Origin: Thetidibacter halocola
Lineage (GTDB): Bacteria; Pseudomonadota; Alphaproteobacteria; Rhodobacterales; Rhodobacteraceae
Assembly: GCF_018224955.1 (NCBI RefSeq)
Contig: NZ_JAGTUU010000008.1
Span: forward strand, 213,330 to 277,329
Direction of reading: 5' to 3'
Length of the DNA stretch: 64,000 nucleotides
The notes beneath the pieces were generated by a model. It saw only the letters and a list, made by a program, of their open reading frames with translations, ran no database searches and was not told the origin of the DNA. Below, in pieces: positions 32,276 to 41,116 of the stretch (within the stretch, counting starts at the first letter, position 1; each line of letters starts with the position of its first letter). A program made the position numbers and the translations under genes.

Positions 32276-33253
32276 ATGGCCGACATGACCGTTCCCGCCG
32301 CCGAGTCGCGGCTTGCGCACTTCCCGGTGACCTTCTTCGCCACCGTCATGGGGCTTGCGGGCCTGACGCTGGCGCTGCACCGGGCCGAGCTGACCTTTGG
32401 CTGGGGCCATCAGGCCAGCCACCTGGCACTGGCGGTGACGGTGGCGGATTTCCTGTTGATCGCCGCCTTCTTCGCGGCAAAGGCCGTGCGCCACCCGGCG
32501 GCGGTGCGGGGCGAGTGGCACCATCCGGTGAAGCTGGCGTTTTTCCCGGCGATCTCGATCTCGCTCCTGCTGATCGCGACGGCGGCCCGGCCGGAATTCC
32601 CCGAGGCGGCGCGGCTGGTCTGGTTGCTGGGCGTCGCGGCGCAGGGCGCGCTGACGCTGGCGGTGATCTCGGGCTGGATCGGGCGGCGGCCGTTCCAGCC
32701 GATGCACATCTCGCCCGCCTGGTTCATCCCGGCGGTGGGCAACGTGGTGGTGCCGCTGGCGGGTGTGCCGCTGGGCTTTGTCGAGACCTCGTGGCTGTTC
32801 TTCTCGGCGGGGTTGCTGTTCTGGATCGTGCTGCTGACGCTGGTGATGAACCGGCTGATCTTTCACGATCCCCTGCCCGCGCGGCTGTATCCGACCCTGG
32901 CGATCCTGATCGCGCCGCCCGCCGTGGGCTTTCTCGCCTGGCTGGCGCTGAACGGCGGGCAACTGGATGCGTTCGCGCACGTGCTTTACGGCGTGACGCT
33001 GGTTTTCCTCGGCCTCGTCGCGGTGCAGGCGCGGGAATTCGCCCGCCTGCCCTTCGCGCTGTCGTGGTGGGCGCTGAGCTTTCCGGTGGCGGCGCTGACC
33101 GTGGCCACCTTCCGCTATGCGGAGCTGAGCCAGTCAGCGGGACATCGGGTGGCGGGGCTGGTGTTCCTGGCCGCGCTCTGCGTTGTGATCGCGGGGCTGG
33201 CGGGCCGCACCCTGCTGGCCGTGGCGCGCGGCGAGATCTGTCAACCGGAGTGA
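32276..33253 (+). CDS. SLAC1/TDT family anion or dicarboxylate transporter (TehA-like)
   Basis: A 325-residue inner-membrane protein with ten hydrophobic segments, as in the SLAC1/TehA/Mae1 channel family. Family features are LAHFPVTFFATVMGLAGLTLALHRAE at the first helix, GEWHHPVKLAFFPAISISLLLIA, FQPMHISPAWFIPAVGNVVVPLAG and FALSWWALSFPVAALTVATFRYAE, which carry the pore aromatic. Substrates in the family include anions, sulfite, malate and tellurite. An FNR-type box lies upstream, suggesting oxygen or nitric oxide dependent expression. It follows the cyanate regulator by 86 bases but that box argues for its own promoter. Confidence 0.88.
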   Translation: MADMTVPAAESRLAHFPVTFFATVMGLAGLTLALHRAELTFGWGHQASHLALAVTVADFLLIAAFFAAKAVRHPAAVRGEWHHPVKLAFFPAISISLLLIATAARPEFPEAARLVWLLGVAAQGALTLAVISGWIGRRPFQPMHISPAWFIPAVGNVVVPLAGVPLGFVETSWLFFSAGLLFWIVLLTLVMNRLIFHDPLPARLYPTLAILIAPPAVGFLAWLALNGGQLDAFAHVLYGVTLVFLGLVAVQAREFARLPFALSWWALSFPVAALTVATFRYAELSQSAGHRVAGLVFLAALCVVIAGLAGRTLLAVARGEICQPE

Positions 33254-33273
33254 ACGCGGCCGGACCTGTGCAT

Positions 33274-33326
33274 GCGAGGGGCTCTGCCCCTCGCGCTCCC
33301 CGGGATACTTGAGGCCAGAAGAAGGG
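33274..33326. repeat. Intergenic copy of the palindromic repeat found in xdhA and xdhB
   Basis: GCGAGGGGCTCTGCCCCTCGC followed by GCTCCCCGGGATACTTGAGGCCAGAAGAAG. Read on the minus strand it begins CTTCTTCTGGCCTCAAGTAT then a G-run, paralleling the CTTCATCTTGCCCGAAAAACTC-G-run layout of the two xdh copies. It lies between convergent genes and may terminate transcription. Confidence 0.65.
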
Positions 33327-33344
33327 CTGGACCCGCTTTCCCTG

Positions 33345-34295
33345 TCAGGCGGGTTCGCGCAAGACGCGGGGCACCTTGAACTCGACGTTCTCGACGGCGG
33401 TCTCGACCTTTTCCACGGTGACGGCGTAGCGGGCCCGGAAGGCGTCGATCACCTCTTCGATCAGCACTTCCGGAGCGCTGGCACCGGCGGTGATGCCGAC
33501 CGACTTGATGCCGTCCAGCGCGCGCCAGTCGATTTCGGCCGCGCGCTGGACCAGTTGGGCATAGGCACAGCCGGCCTTGCTGGCGACCTCGACGAGGCGT
33601 TTGGAATTCGACGAGTTGGGCGCACCCACCACCAGCAGCGCATCGACGCGCGGGGCGACGGCCTTGACCGCCTCCTGGCGGTTGGTGGTGGCGTAGCAGA
33701 TGTCTTCCTTGTGGGGGCCCACGATGGACGGGAATCGCGCCTGAAGCGCCGCGACGATGTCGGCGGTGTCGTCGACCGACAGCGTCGTCTGGGTGACGAA
33801 AGCCAGCCTTTCGGGGTCGCGGACCTGCACGCGGGCCACGTCCTCGACCGTTTCTACCAGCAGGACCTCGCCCTCGGGCAGCTGGCCCATCGTGCCGATC
33901 GTCTCGGGGTGGCCGGCATGGCCGATCATGATCATCTGGAGGCCGTTCTCGGCGTGGCGGGCGGCTTCGATATGGACCTTGGAGACCAGCGGACAGGTCG
34001 CATCCACATAGATCATCTCGCGCCACGCGGCCTCGGCCGGGACAGCCCTGGGCACGCCATGGGCCGAGAAGATCACCGGGCGGTCGTTCGGGCATTCGTC
34101 GAGTTCCTCGACGAACACCGCGCCTTTGGCCCGCAGGTCGTCCACGACGTACTTGTTGTGCACGATCTCGTGCCGGACAAAGACCGGCGCCCCCCATTTA
34201 CCCAAGGCCATCTCAACGATCTTGATGGCACGGTCGACGCCCGCGCAGAATCCGCGCGGGGCGGCGAGGTAGAGGGTGAGAGGCGGCTTGGTCAT
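33345..34295 (-). CDS. ispH: 4-hydroxy-3-methylbut-2-enyl diphosphate reductase
   Basis: The 316-residue iron-sulfur enzyme makes IPP and DMAPP in the last step of the non-mevalonate isoprenoid pathway. The three cluster-binding cysteines are in [25 protein letters not shown] and [12 protein letters not shown]. Other conserved blocks are [72 protein letters not shown] and [17 protein letters not shown]. The start [15 protein letters not shown] is at the expected distance from the first cysteine. It is convergent with the SLAC1 gene. Confidence 0.96.
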   Translation of the reverse strand: MTKPPLTLYLAAPRGFCAGVDRAIKIVEMALGKWGAPVFVRHEIVHNKYVVDDLRAKGAVFVEELDECPNDRPVIFSAHGVPRAVPAEAAWREMIYVDATCPLVSKVHIEAARHAENGLQMIMIGHAGHPETIGTMGQLPEGEVLLVETVEDVARVQVRDPERLAFVTQTTLSVDDTADIVAALQARFPSIVGPHKEDICYATTNRQEAVKAVAPRVDALLVVGAPNSSNSKRLVEVASKAGCAYAQLVQRAAEIDWRALDGIKSVGITAGASAPEVLIEEVIDAFRARYAVTVEKVETAVENVEFKVPRVLREPA

Positions 34296-34655
34296 CGGGG
34301 CTCCGTCGGGCAAGGCGTCGCATAGGCGAGTCAGAAAGACACCTAAACTTTTTTTGCGGCGGTTTCGACACCCTCCGTTCACCACAGAGCCCGAAAGGAA
34401 TGACGCAGAGAGTGACAAGCCTGTTGGACAGGGGTGCAGACGGCATCGGCCCGGACCACGAGCCATGCGACCGGGCCGCCGATCTGGCCCGGGACAGGAT
34501 CGCCGAGGCGCTGCTGTGGATCAGGGTGCGCCATGCGCTGGCCGATCACGCACGGCGCGCGCGATTGCGATTTGACAGAGGCCGCCGCAGGCCCATCCTG
34601 TGCTAAGGAGCCTCGCAACGGGCGCGGCCGACCGGGTTGCCGAACACAGGACAAC
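34296..34655. other. Gap between ispH and cytochrome c, no confident gene
   Basis: A frame of 68 codons starts at 34400 ([20 protein letters not shown]) and looks mildly coding-like, but its ribosome site AAGGA abuts the ATG without spacing and no homologous family comes to mind. The region 34330-34400 (CTAAACTTTTTTTGCGG) likely contains the ispH promoter. Confidence 0.4.
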
Positions 34656-35132
34656 ATGACCACGCCTATCCGATTTCTTGCGATCCTTCCGTTTCTCCTG
34701 CCCGACCTGGCACTGGCGCAGATGCGTGTCGAGGCCGGCCAGGACGCGGGACTTCTGCCCTGGACGGAGGCCGCCCGCGTTGCGAATGGCGCGGCGCTTT
34801 ATACCGAGCATTGCGCCGCCTGCCATGGCGCCGACCTGCAGGGCCAACCCGACTGGCAGGAGCGCGACGCCGACGGCTACCTACCCGCCCCGCCGCATGA
34901 CGAGACGGGGCACACCTGGCACCATCCCGATGCGCTGCTGATCCGGATCACGGCGCTGGGGACAGAGGCGATCGTCGGTGGCAACTATCGCTCGAACATG
35001 GTGGGTTTCGCCGATGTTCTGGGCGAGGATGGCATCCTCGATGTGCTGGCCTATATCAAAAGCACCTGGCCCGACGAGGTGATCGAGGTTCACGACCAGA
35101 TCAACGCCCGCGCCGCGGCCTTCGGCAACTGA
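34656..35132 (+). CDS. Periplasmic c-type cytochrome, class I
   Basis: A 158-residue protein with a signal peptide (MTTPIRFLAILPFLLPDLALAQ) and one haem site CAACHG at residues 53-58. A distal Met is likely in NYRSNMVGF. The spacing ANGAALYTEHCAACHGADLQGQPDW and the C-terminal DILDVLAYIKSTWPDE are typical of class I monohaem cytochromes. It should accept or pass on electrons in the periplasm. No dehydrogenase gene is adjacent, so the partner is unknown. Confidence 0.9.
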   Translation: MTTPIRFLAILPFLLPDLALAQMRVEAGQDAGLLPWTEAARVANGAALYTEHCAACHGADLQGQPDWQERDADGYLPAPPHDETGHTWHHPDALLIRITALGTEAIVGGNYRSNMVGFADVLGEDGILDVLAYIKSTWPDEVIEVHDQINARAAAFGN

Positions 35133-35191
35133 GCCTTTCCTCGTCCCGCCACCCGTGCCAGACAACAGGCGGGCCATCAGGGAGGAACGGC

Positions 35192-35944
35192 ATGGACGGG
35201 AAATGCGCAATCGTGACAGGGGCGGCGCGGGGCATCGGCCTTGCCACCGCAGACCTGTTCCGCGAGGCGGGCTGGCGGGTGGCAATGGTCGACCGGGACA
35301 GCGCGGAACTGGCGCGGGCAGAGGCGTCGCGCGGCGATGCGCTGGCGCTGGCGCGGGATGTGTCGAACCCGCAGGACGTGGACGCGATCATGCGCGAGAC
35401 AGCCGCGTGGGCGGGCCGGATCGACGCGCTGGTGAACAACGCTGGCGTTGCCGAGTTCGGACCCATCGAGGACTGCGATTTCGAGATGTGGCGCCGGGTG
35501 ATGGCGACCAACCTCGACGGCGTGTTCCTGTGCACGCAGGCGGCAACCCCCTACCTGAAGGAGACGGCGGGCGCGGTGGTCAACATCGCCTCGATCAGCG
35601 GGTTGCGCGCCTCGACCTTGCGGGTCGCCTACGGCACGTCAAAGGCGGCGGTGATCCACCTGACCCGGCAGCAGGCGGCGGAACTGGGCGAATACGGCAT
35701 TCGCTGCAACGCGGTCTGTCCCGGCCCGGTTCGGACAAAGCTGGCGATGGCGGTGCACACGCAGGAGATCATCGACGCCTACCACGACGCGATTCCGCTG
35801 AACCGCTATGGCAGCGAGCGCGAGATCGCCGAGGTGATCTGCTTCCTGTGCTCCGACAAGGCGAGCTATGTCACCGGGCAGGTGATCGCCGCCGATGGCG
35901 GGTTCGAATCGACTGGCGTGGGTCTGCCGGCGCTGCGGCGCTGA
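35192..35944 (+). CDS. SDR family NAD(P)-dependent oxidoreductase
   Basis: A 250-residue classical short-chain dehydrogenase. It shows the cofactor motif GAARGIGLA, an aspartate at the end of beta2 (MVDRDS) suggesting NAD preference, NNAGVAEF, the catalytic Ser in ASISGLRAS, YxxxK as YGTSKAA, and PGPVRTKLA. The C-terminus ends with the common YVTGQVIAADGGFE. GGGAGGAACGGC precedes the ATG. Its last bases overlap the next gene (TGATG). Substrate unknown. Confidence 0.92.
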   Translation: MDGKCAIVTGAARGIGLATADLFREAGWRVAMVDRDSAELARAEASRGDALALARDVSNPQDVDAIMRETAAWAGRIDALVNNAGVAEFGPIEDCDFEMWRRVMATNLDGVFLCTQAATPYLKETAGAVVNIASISGLRASTLRVAYGTSKAAVIHLTRQQAAELGEYGIRCNAVCPGPVRTKLAMAVHTQEIIDAYHDAIPLNRYGSEREIAEVICFLCSDKASYVTGQVIAADGGFESTGVGLPALRR

Positions 35945-36639
35945 TGCTGGAACCGTTCGGATCGGGGCTCTGGCTGGCGGAGGGCGGCACGATCTCAGTC
36001 GCCGGGTTTGGCTATCCGACGCGGATGGCGGTGATGCGCCTCGACTCGGGCGCGCTGCTGCTGTGGTCGCCGGTATCGCGCGACGGGCTGATCGAGACGG
36101 TCCGCGCGCTGGGCCCGGTGGCGCATATCCTGGCGCCGAACCGGTTGCACCATCTGGCACTGGCCGAGTGGGCCGCAGCCTTTCCGAACGCGCTGCTGCA
36201 CGCGGCGCCGGGCCTGCGGGTCAAGCGGTCCGACCTGCGCTTCGGCTCGGACCTGGGACAGGCGCCCCATCCCGACTGGGCGGGCCAGATCGATCAGGTC
36301 GTCCTGCGCGGCAACGCTGTCGCCGAAGAGGTGGTGTTCCTTCACCGCGCCAGCGGCACGGTCCTGGTGACAGACTTGCTGCAACAGTTCCCGCCGGGCT
36401 TTCATCACGGCTGGCGGGCGGTGGTGGCGCGGCTCGACCGGATGGTCGGGCCGAAACCCCGGATGCCGCGCAAGTTCCGACTGGCATTCGGCAGCGGCAA
36501 GGCGGCACGCGGCGCTGCGCGCACACTGCTCGATTGGCCGGCAGAGCGGTTGGTGGTGGCGCATGGCGCGCCTGTCACCGCTGGCGCCAAGACCCTGTTA
36601 CAGGCCGAGTTCGGCTGGCTGGCGGGCAAGGCGGGGTGA
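35944..36639 (+). CDS. DUF4336 protein (metallo-beta-lactamase-like fold)
   Basis: A 231-residue soluble protein of the DUF4336 family. Seen blocks are GSGLWLAEGGTISVAGFGYPTRMAVMRLDSGALLLWSPVSRDGLIETVRALGPVAHILAPNRLHHLALAEWAAAFPNALLHAAPGL and TVLVTDLLQQFP. The fold resembles metallo-beta-lactamases, with NRLHHLALAEW near the place of the metal motif, but the usual HxHxDH is missing. The function is unknown. It overlaps the SDR stop by one base (TGATG), so the two are translationally coupled. Confidence 0.85.
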   Translation: MLEPFGSGLWLAEGGTISVAGFGYPTRMAVMRLDSGALLLWSPVSRDGLIETVRALGPVAHILAPNRLHHLALAEWAAAFPNALLHAAPGLRVKRSDLRFGSDLGQAPHPDWAGQIDQVVLRGNAVAEEVVFLHRASGTVLVTDLLQQFPPGFHHGWRAVVARLDRMVGPKPRMPRKFRLAFGSGKAARGAARTLLDWPAERLVVAHGAPVTAGAKTLLQAEFGWLAGKAG

Positions 36640-36648
36640 TGCCCCGCC
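36630..36648. terminator. Hairpin between convergent genes
   Basis: GGCGGGG / CCCCGCC with a five-base loop, overlapping the DUF4336 stop and facing the DUF2125 stop; no T-run, so a weak candidate for a shared terminator. Confidence 0.4.
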
Positions 36649-36658
36649 ACGCCATCCG

Positions 36659-38179
36659 TCACTTGATGCGCTGGCCGTTCGCCAGGACATGGCCCTGGTC
36701 GTTGAACTCGATGGTCGAGGTCATCTGGTCCGGCGTGCCCGAGGGCACGGTGAACATGCTCAGCATCATCCGCGCGCCCATCGCGTCATCCTCGGCGAGG
36801 ATGCCCATCTGGATCAGCTTGTCGATCAGCCCGTTGGCGCCCGAGACGCTCAGGCTGATCGTCCCCTCGGGGCGCGGCATCCCATCGAAGCTTTCTAGGT
36901 CGGTGTTGTCGAAGGTCAGGTCGCCCGATCCGGTGATCCGTCCGCCGGCCCCCTCGACCACGAGGCCGGTCAGGGTCAGCGCGTTGAGTTCACCCGGAGG
37001 TGCGTCGCCCAGGCTTGCCATCGCCTGCGCGTCCAGCAGGCTGACGAAGGGCGTCACCTGCGCCACCAGGTCCAGCGACACGGTCGCGGGATCGCGCGGC
37101 AGGATCGCGCCGGGATCGAACACGTTCCACAGCATCTCGGACATCGCGAACCCGCCCAGCGTCAGGCCTAGCGCGGCGGGTTGGGGTGTCCCGGAGGGCT
37201 GAAGCGGCAGGCTGATCGCCAGCTTGGTTTCCGCCATCTCGGCGCTGATCGGCAGCGGCAGTTCCGGGCCGGTCACCGACAGGGAGGTGCCCTTGCCGCC
37301 CAACGCGTAGGTCAGCGCGTCCTGCGTGAAACCGACCGAGATGTAGCCCGAGGAAGCCGAGGTCTGCCCCGAGGTCGTCCCGGCCTTTTCGGTGACCGAG
37401 AACTGCATCTCGCCGCCCTGGTGGCCAATCGTGCCGGAGCCGGCGAAACCGGCTGCGACCGCCGCCTGCATGTCGGTCATGTCCACGGCCTCGGGCAGGG
37501 TCGTGCTGCCGATCATCGACACGCCGCGCAGGCTGCCGGCAAAGGTGCCGCCCTCGCCGCTCTCGGGATCGTTGGCGACCGCCGTGTAGCGGATGTCGCC
37601 CATGGTGAAATCCTGCGCGATCGAGCGGGTGTCGCCATCGCGCGTCACGGTCGAGGTGCCGTCGAGCGGCCCCATCGCCACCTCGAACCGCGCCATGTCG
37701 CGGGTGACTTCCTCGCCGTCGACGAACAGGGATCCCAGCACCATCGCAAGGCTGGTGGCGGCATAGTCGTAGGTCATGGCGTCGGGATCGCCGGAGACGA
37801 TCAGTTCCAGCGCGTCATGGGTGTAGTCGATCACCATCTCGACCTGTTCGCCTTCCGAGGTCACGTCCACGGCGACCGGCATCTGCTCCGGGAAGGTCAC
37901 CGTCACGGATCCGTCGCTGCGCCCGGTCAGGGTAACCTCGTCCATCGAGATGGTGACGTCGCCGCCGCCCTCCTCGGTTTCGGGCATGGTCATTGCGATG
38001 GTGATGCCCGTGACTGTCAACTTGTCGCCAAAGGTCGATTCGGTGGCCTCGACTACGTAGCCGAACCCTTCGAGATACGCCTCGAGATCGTCCCAGACCT
38101 GCTTCGGGGTCACTTCCGCCAGCGCGGGCGCCGCCACGGCGCACAGCGCCAGCGCCGTCGCGCCGGTAAGCCGTTTCAT
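36659..38179 (-). CDS. DUF2125 family exported protein
   Basis: A 506-residue protein with a signal peptide MKRLTGATALALCAVAAPALAEVTPKQ cleaved after ALA. The remainder is rich in beta strands with repeated GDVTISMDEVTLTGRSDGSVTVTFPEQMPV-like segments and is typical of the DUF2125 proteins common in Rhodobacteraceae, thought to be periplasmic or outer-membrane associated. It ends FNDQGHVLANGQRIK. No function is known. Start placed at MKRLTG because it gives a clean signal; an AGGAGAGGTGG site lies 5 bases ahead of it. Confidence 0.88.
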   Translation of the reverse strand: MKRLTGATALALCAVAAPALAEVTPKQVWDDLEAYLEGFGYVVEATESTFGDKLTVTGITIAMTMPETEEGGGDVTISMDEVTLTGRSDGSVTVTFPEQMPVAVDVTSEGEQVEMVIDYTHDALELIVSGDPDAMTYDYAATSLAMVLGSLFVDGEEVTRDMARFEVAMGPLDGTSTVTRDGDTRSIAQDFTMGDIRYTAVANDPESGEGGTFAGSLRGVSMIGSTTLPEAVDMTDMQAAVAAGFAGSGTIGHQGGEMQFSVTEKAGTTSGQTSASSGYISVGFTQDALTYALGGKGTSLSVTGPELPLPISAEMAETKLAISLPLQPSGTPQPAALGLTLGGFAMSEMLWNVFDPGAILPRDPATVSLDLVAQVTPFVSLLDAQAMASLGDAPPGELNALTLTGLVVEGAGGRITGSGDLTFDNTDLESFDGMPRPEGTISLSVSGANGLIDKLIQMGILAEDDAMGARMMLSMFTVPSGTPDQMTSTIEFNDQGHVLANGQRIK

Positions 38180-38310
38180 GATCCACCTCTCCTGTGATGC
38201 GGTTCTTGGCGCCACTGTCGACCTCGCCGGGGCCGGGGTCAAGGCACTGGATTCCCGACCCCACAGGCCTTAGGCCTGTCGCACGGGCCGCAAGCCAGAC
38301 GGAGGATCCC

Positions 38311-39060
38311 ATGGACCTGACAGGAAAGACCGCGCTCATCACCGGCGCCAGCCGCGGCATCGGCGCCGCCGCCGCCCGTGCCTTTGCCGGGGCCGGGGCC
38401 CGCGTGGCGCTGGTCGCGCGCTCGGCCGACGCCATCGCGGACCTCGCCGGAGAGATCGGGCCGGCCGCCGTCGCCATCCCCTGCGACATCGCCCGCTACT
38501 GGGAGGTCGAGCAGGCGGTGCGCAATTGCCTGACGGCGCATGGCTCGCTCGACATCCTGGTGAACAACGCGGGCGCCATAGAGCCGATCTCGCACATGGC
38601 CGAGGCCGATCCCGACGCCTGGGGCGAGGTCATCGACGTGAACCTCAAGGGCGTCTTTCACGGCATGCGCGCCGTGCTGCCGGTGATGCTCGAGGCCGGG
38701 GGCGGCACGGTCCTGACCATCGGCTCGGGTGCCGCGCACAACGCGGTCGAGGGCTGGTCGCATTACTGCGCGTCCAAGTCCGGCGCCCTGATGCTGACCC
38801 GGATGGCGCACAAGGAATACGGCGACAAGGGCATTCGCGCCCTGTCGCTGTCGCCCGGCACGGTCGCCACGCAGATGCAGCGCGATATCAAGGCGAGCGG
38901 GATCAACCCGGTCAGCCAGCTGGACTGGTCCGACCATATCCCGCCCGACTGGGTGGCGCGGGCGCTGCTCTGGATGTGCGGCACCGAAGCCGACGAGTTC
39001 CTCGGCGACGAGGTGTCGCTGCGGGACGAGGACATCCGCCGCAAGGTCGGTGTCGCATGA
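38311..39060 (+). CDS. SDR family oxidoreductase
   Basis: A 249-residue classical short-chain dehydrogenase: GKTALITGASRGIGAAAARAFAGAGA, ARSADA after beta2, NNAGAIEPI, the catalytic site ...TIGSGAAHNAVEGWSHYCASKSGALML with S and YxxxK, and SPGTVATQMQRDIKASG. GGAGGATCCC precedes the ATG. The stop overlaps the start of the next gene (ATGA). Coupling with an enoyl-CoA hydratase suggests a 3-hydroxyacyl-CoA or similar acyl-CoA substrate. Confidence 0.92.
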   Translation: MDLTGKTALITGASRGIGAAAARAFAGAGARVALVARSADAIADLAGEIGPAAVAIPCDIARYWEVEQAVRNCLTAHGSLDILVNNAGAIEPISHMAEADPDAWGEVIDVNLKGVFHGMRAVLPVMLEAGGGTVLTIGSGAAHNAVEGWSHYCASKSGALMLTRMAHKEYGDKGIRALSLSPGTVATQMQRDIKASGINPVSQLDWSDHIPPDWVARALLWMCGTEADEFLGDEVSLRDEDIRRKVGVA

Positions 39061-39674
39061 TCCGGCTCGAGCAGGACGGCGGCTTCTGGACCGCGACCAT
39101 CGACCGGCCCGACAAGGCCAATTCCCTGACGCCCGAGATGCTGGAGCGACTCTGCGAGATCGCCGAGGCCGCGCGCGACGCCCGCTGCCTTGTGCTGACC
39201 GGGGCGGGCAAGGTGTTCTCGGCGGGCGCCGACCTCGACGCGGCCAAGGCTGGGATGGCGGTCTCGCCCCTGTGGGAACGGCTCTCGGGGGCGCTCTCGC
39301 GGCTGGACGCGCTGACCATCTGCGCGCTCAACGGCACGGCGGCGGGCGGCGCGATGGGGATGGTCCTGGCCTGCGACCTGCGGATCTCCGTGCCCGGGGC
39401 CAAGCTGTTCTACCCGGTGATGAAGCTGGGCTTCCTGCCACAACCCTCCGACCCGGCGCGGCTGGCCGCACTGGCGGGGCCGAGCCGGGCAAAGATGATC
39501 CTGATGGCGGGGGCGAAGGTCCCGGTGGAAGAGGCGCTGACCTGGGGGCTGGTCGACCGGATTGTGATCGGTGACCTGATGGCCGAGGCCCGCGCGCTGG
39601 CCGCCGACACGCTCGGCGCCACGCCCGACCACGCGGCGGCGATCAAGGCGCTGATCCGCCGCAATCCGGCCTAA
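39057..39674 (+). CDS. Enoyl-CoA hydratase/isomerase family protein, short
   Basis: Crotonase-fold protein of 205 residues. The oxyanion hole motifs are GAGKVFSAGADLDA near residue 48 and NGTAAGGAMGMVLACDLRIS near 92. FYPVMKLGFLPQPSDPARLAALAGPSRAKMILMAGAKVPVEEALTWGLVDRIV follows. The usual glutamate positions are unclear. It is about 50 residues shorter than typical family members: the C-terminal helices end at AAIKALIRRNPA. A near-copy of the last 28 bases reappears after the following GNAT gene and continues as WREVRRR, so the 3' end seems to have been displaced by an insertion. Confidence 0.88.
   Translation: MIRLEQDGGFWTATIDRPDKANSLTPEMLERLCEIAEAARDARCLVLTGAGKVFSAGADLDAAKAGMAVSPLWERLSGALSRLDALTICALNGTAAGGAMGMVLACDLRISVPGAKLFYPVMKLGFLPQPSDPARLAALAGPSRAKMILMAGAKVPVEEALTWGLVDRIVIGDLMAEARALAADTLGATPDHAAAIKALIRRNPA
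39643..39670 (+). repeat. Left copy of a 28-bp direct repeat flanking a GNAT gene
   Basis: Begins TCAAGGCGCTGATCCG and ends CAATCCGGC. It matches 40312-40339 at 26 of 28 positions and lies at the 3' end of the enoyl-CoA hydratase gene. Confidence 0.8.
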
Positions 39675-39782
39675 GTCACGGCGCAGACGCGCGGGATAGC
39701 CCGCCTGGGCGCGGAAACGCTTGCCAGCGAAAGCAACTTCCCTACTGTTTTCCGAAGGCAGATCGGTGCCGGAGGATACGTC

Positions 39783-40298
39783 ATGGAATACCGGATCACG
39801 TCTGCTACCGAAGCGCCGGACAGGGCGGCGATGGACGATCTGCTGCTGGAATACAAAGGCGTCATCCTGAAGAAGTTCGCCGCTGCCGGCGGGCCCGATC
39901 TTTACACCCCGCAAGACCTCTATGCCTCGTTCTGGCCCAACCTGCACAAGGTCCTGCCGCCGATTGGAAGGCTGATCCTCGTCCATGATGAGAATGACCG
40001 GCTTGTCGGCTGCGGCACACTGCAACAGGCAAGACCAGACGCCGGCGAGTTGAAGCGGCTTTACGTCCGTCCCGAGGCCAACGGCCACGGCCTCGGCCGC
40101 GCCATCGTTGCCGCGCGGATGGATGCGGCACGCGCGATGGGTTGGCGGACGCTGCTGGTGAACGCGATCATCGGCAACCAGGACATGCTGCGGATCTACG
40201 AAAGCCTCGGCTTTCGTCGCATCGAGCGGTTTCCCGAATGCTCGGACCCGATCGAGGTGGCCGAGTTCTTTGTCTACATGCAGTATGATTTCTTCTGA
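39783..40298 (+). CDS. GNAT family N-acetyltransferase (between direct repeats)
   Basis: A 171-residue acetyltransferase. The beta4-alpha3 acetyl-CoA loop is ELKRLYVRPEANGHGLGRAIVAARMDAARAMGW. YESLGFRRIERFPECSDPIEVAEFFVYMQYDFF is the C-terminal part. The N-terminus MEYRITSATEAPDRAAMDDLLLEYKGVILKKFAAAGGPDLYTPQDL fits a family common near mobile DNA. The gene and its leader sit between two 28-bp direct repeats, the first of which is the end of the upstream hydratase gene. That layout looks like an inserted cassette. Confidence 0.88.
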   Translation: MEYRITSATEAPDRAAMDDLLLEYKGVILKKFAAAGGPDLYTPQDLYASFWPNLHKVLPPIGRLILVHDENDRLVGCGTLQQARPDAGELKRLYVRPEANGHGLGRAIVAARMDAARAMGWRTLLVNAIIGNQDMLRIYESLGFRRIERFPECSDPIEVAEFFVYMQYDFF

Positions 40299-40311
40299 CA
40301 ATCCGGCCCGG

Positions 40312-40339
40312 TCAAGGCGCTGATCCGGCACAATCCGGC
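40312..40339 (+). repeat. Right copy of the 28-bp direct repeat
   Basis: Matches 39643-39670 with two substitutions. The open frame continues WREVRRRVALAPLFP, which may be the displaced tail of the enoyl-CoA hydratase. Confidence 0.75.
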
Positions 40340-40422
40340 GTGGCGCGAGGTCAGGCGGCGGGTTGCCCTTGCGCCGCTTTTCCCGTCGTCGCAGCCTGAC
40401 GGCATGGCAGAAGGAGACACCG

Positions 40423-41058
40423 ATGGCCGACCTGATCTTCTACACCAACCCCATGTCCCGCGGGCGCATCGTGCGCTGGATGCTCGAGGAACTGGGCCAG
40501 CCCTATGAAACCCGCGTGCTGAACTACGGACCCGAGATGAAGGCGGCCGATTACCGCGCGCTCAATCCGATGGGCAAGGTGCCGACGGTGGTGCATGGCG
40601 AGGCCGTCGTCACCGAATGCGCGGCGATCTGCATCTATCTTGCCGAGGCCTTCCCGCAGGCGGGCCTGTCGCCTGCGCCCAGCACCCCGGCGCGCGCGGC
40701 CTTCCTGCGCTGGATGTTCTTCGCCGCCGGGCCCGTCGAGACGGCGGTGGTGAACAAGTCCTTCGGATTTGCGTTGCCAGACGATCCACAGGCGCACACC
40801 CGCGCCGGCTGGGGCAGTTTCGACGACGTCTGCGACGCGCTCGAAGCGATGCTGTCCGACGGGCGAGACTACGTCACGGGCGAGGCGTTCAGCGCGGCCG
40901 ATGTCTATGTCGGCGCGCAGATCGGCTGGGGCCTGCAATTCGGCACCTTGCCCGAGCGTCCCGGCTTTCGCCGCTACGCCGAGGCGCTGGCCACACGCCC
41001 CGCCGCCATCCGGGCGCGCGAGATGGACGATGCGCTGATGAATGATGGTGGACAATAA
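40423..41058 (+). CDS. Glutathione S-transferase family protein
   Basis: A 211-residue cytosolic GST. The thioredoxin-like N-terminal domain reads MADLIFYTNPMSRGRIVRWMLEELGQPYETRVLNYG, with Ser12-Arg13 at the place of the catalytic residue, then NPMGKVPTVVHGEAVVTECAAICIYLAEAFP with the cis-Pro and the ES-type glutathione contact. The helical C-terminal domain runs SFDDVCDALEAMLSDGRDYVTGEAFSAADVYVGAQI. A GAAGGAG ribosome site lies 7 bases before the ATG. The gene ends 58 bases before IS debris. Confidence 0.92.
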   Translation: MADLIFYTNPMSRGRIVRWMLEELGQPYETRVLNYGPEMKAADYRALNPMGKVPTVVHGEAVVTECAAICIYLAEAFPQAGLSPAPSTPARAAFLRWMFFAAGPVETAVVNKSFGFALPDDPQAHTRAGWGSFDDVCDALEAMLSDGRDYVTGEAFSAADVYVGAQIGWGLQFGTLPERPGFRRYAEALATRPAAIRAREMDDALMNDGGQ

Positions 41059-41116
41059 CGGTGGTTTTCGTCACGGAAAGAACGTATGAGTTTTGGCGCT
41101 ATTTTAGGCTCAGCAC

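Noticed and set aside
34400..34606. 68-codon plus-strand frame between ispH and cytochrome c
   Set aside because: The Shine-Dalgarno-like AAGGA abuts the ATG and no family is recognised; kept only as a note in the gap entry.
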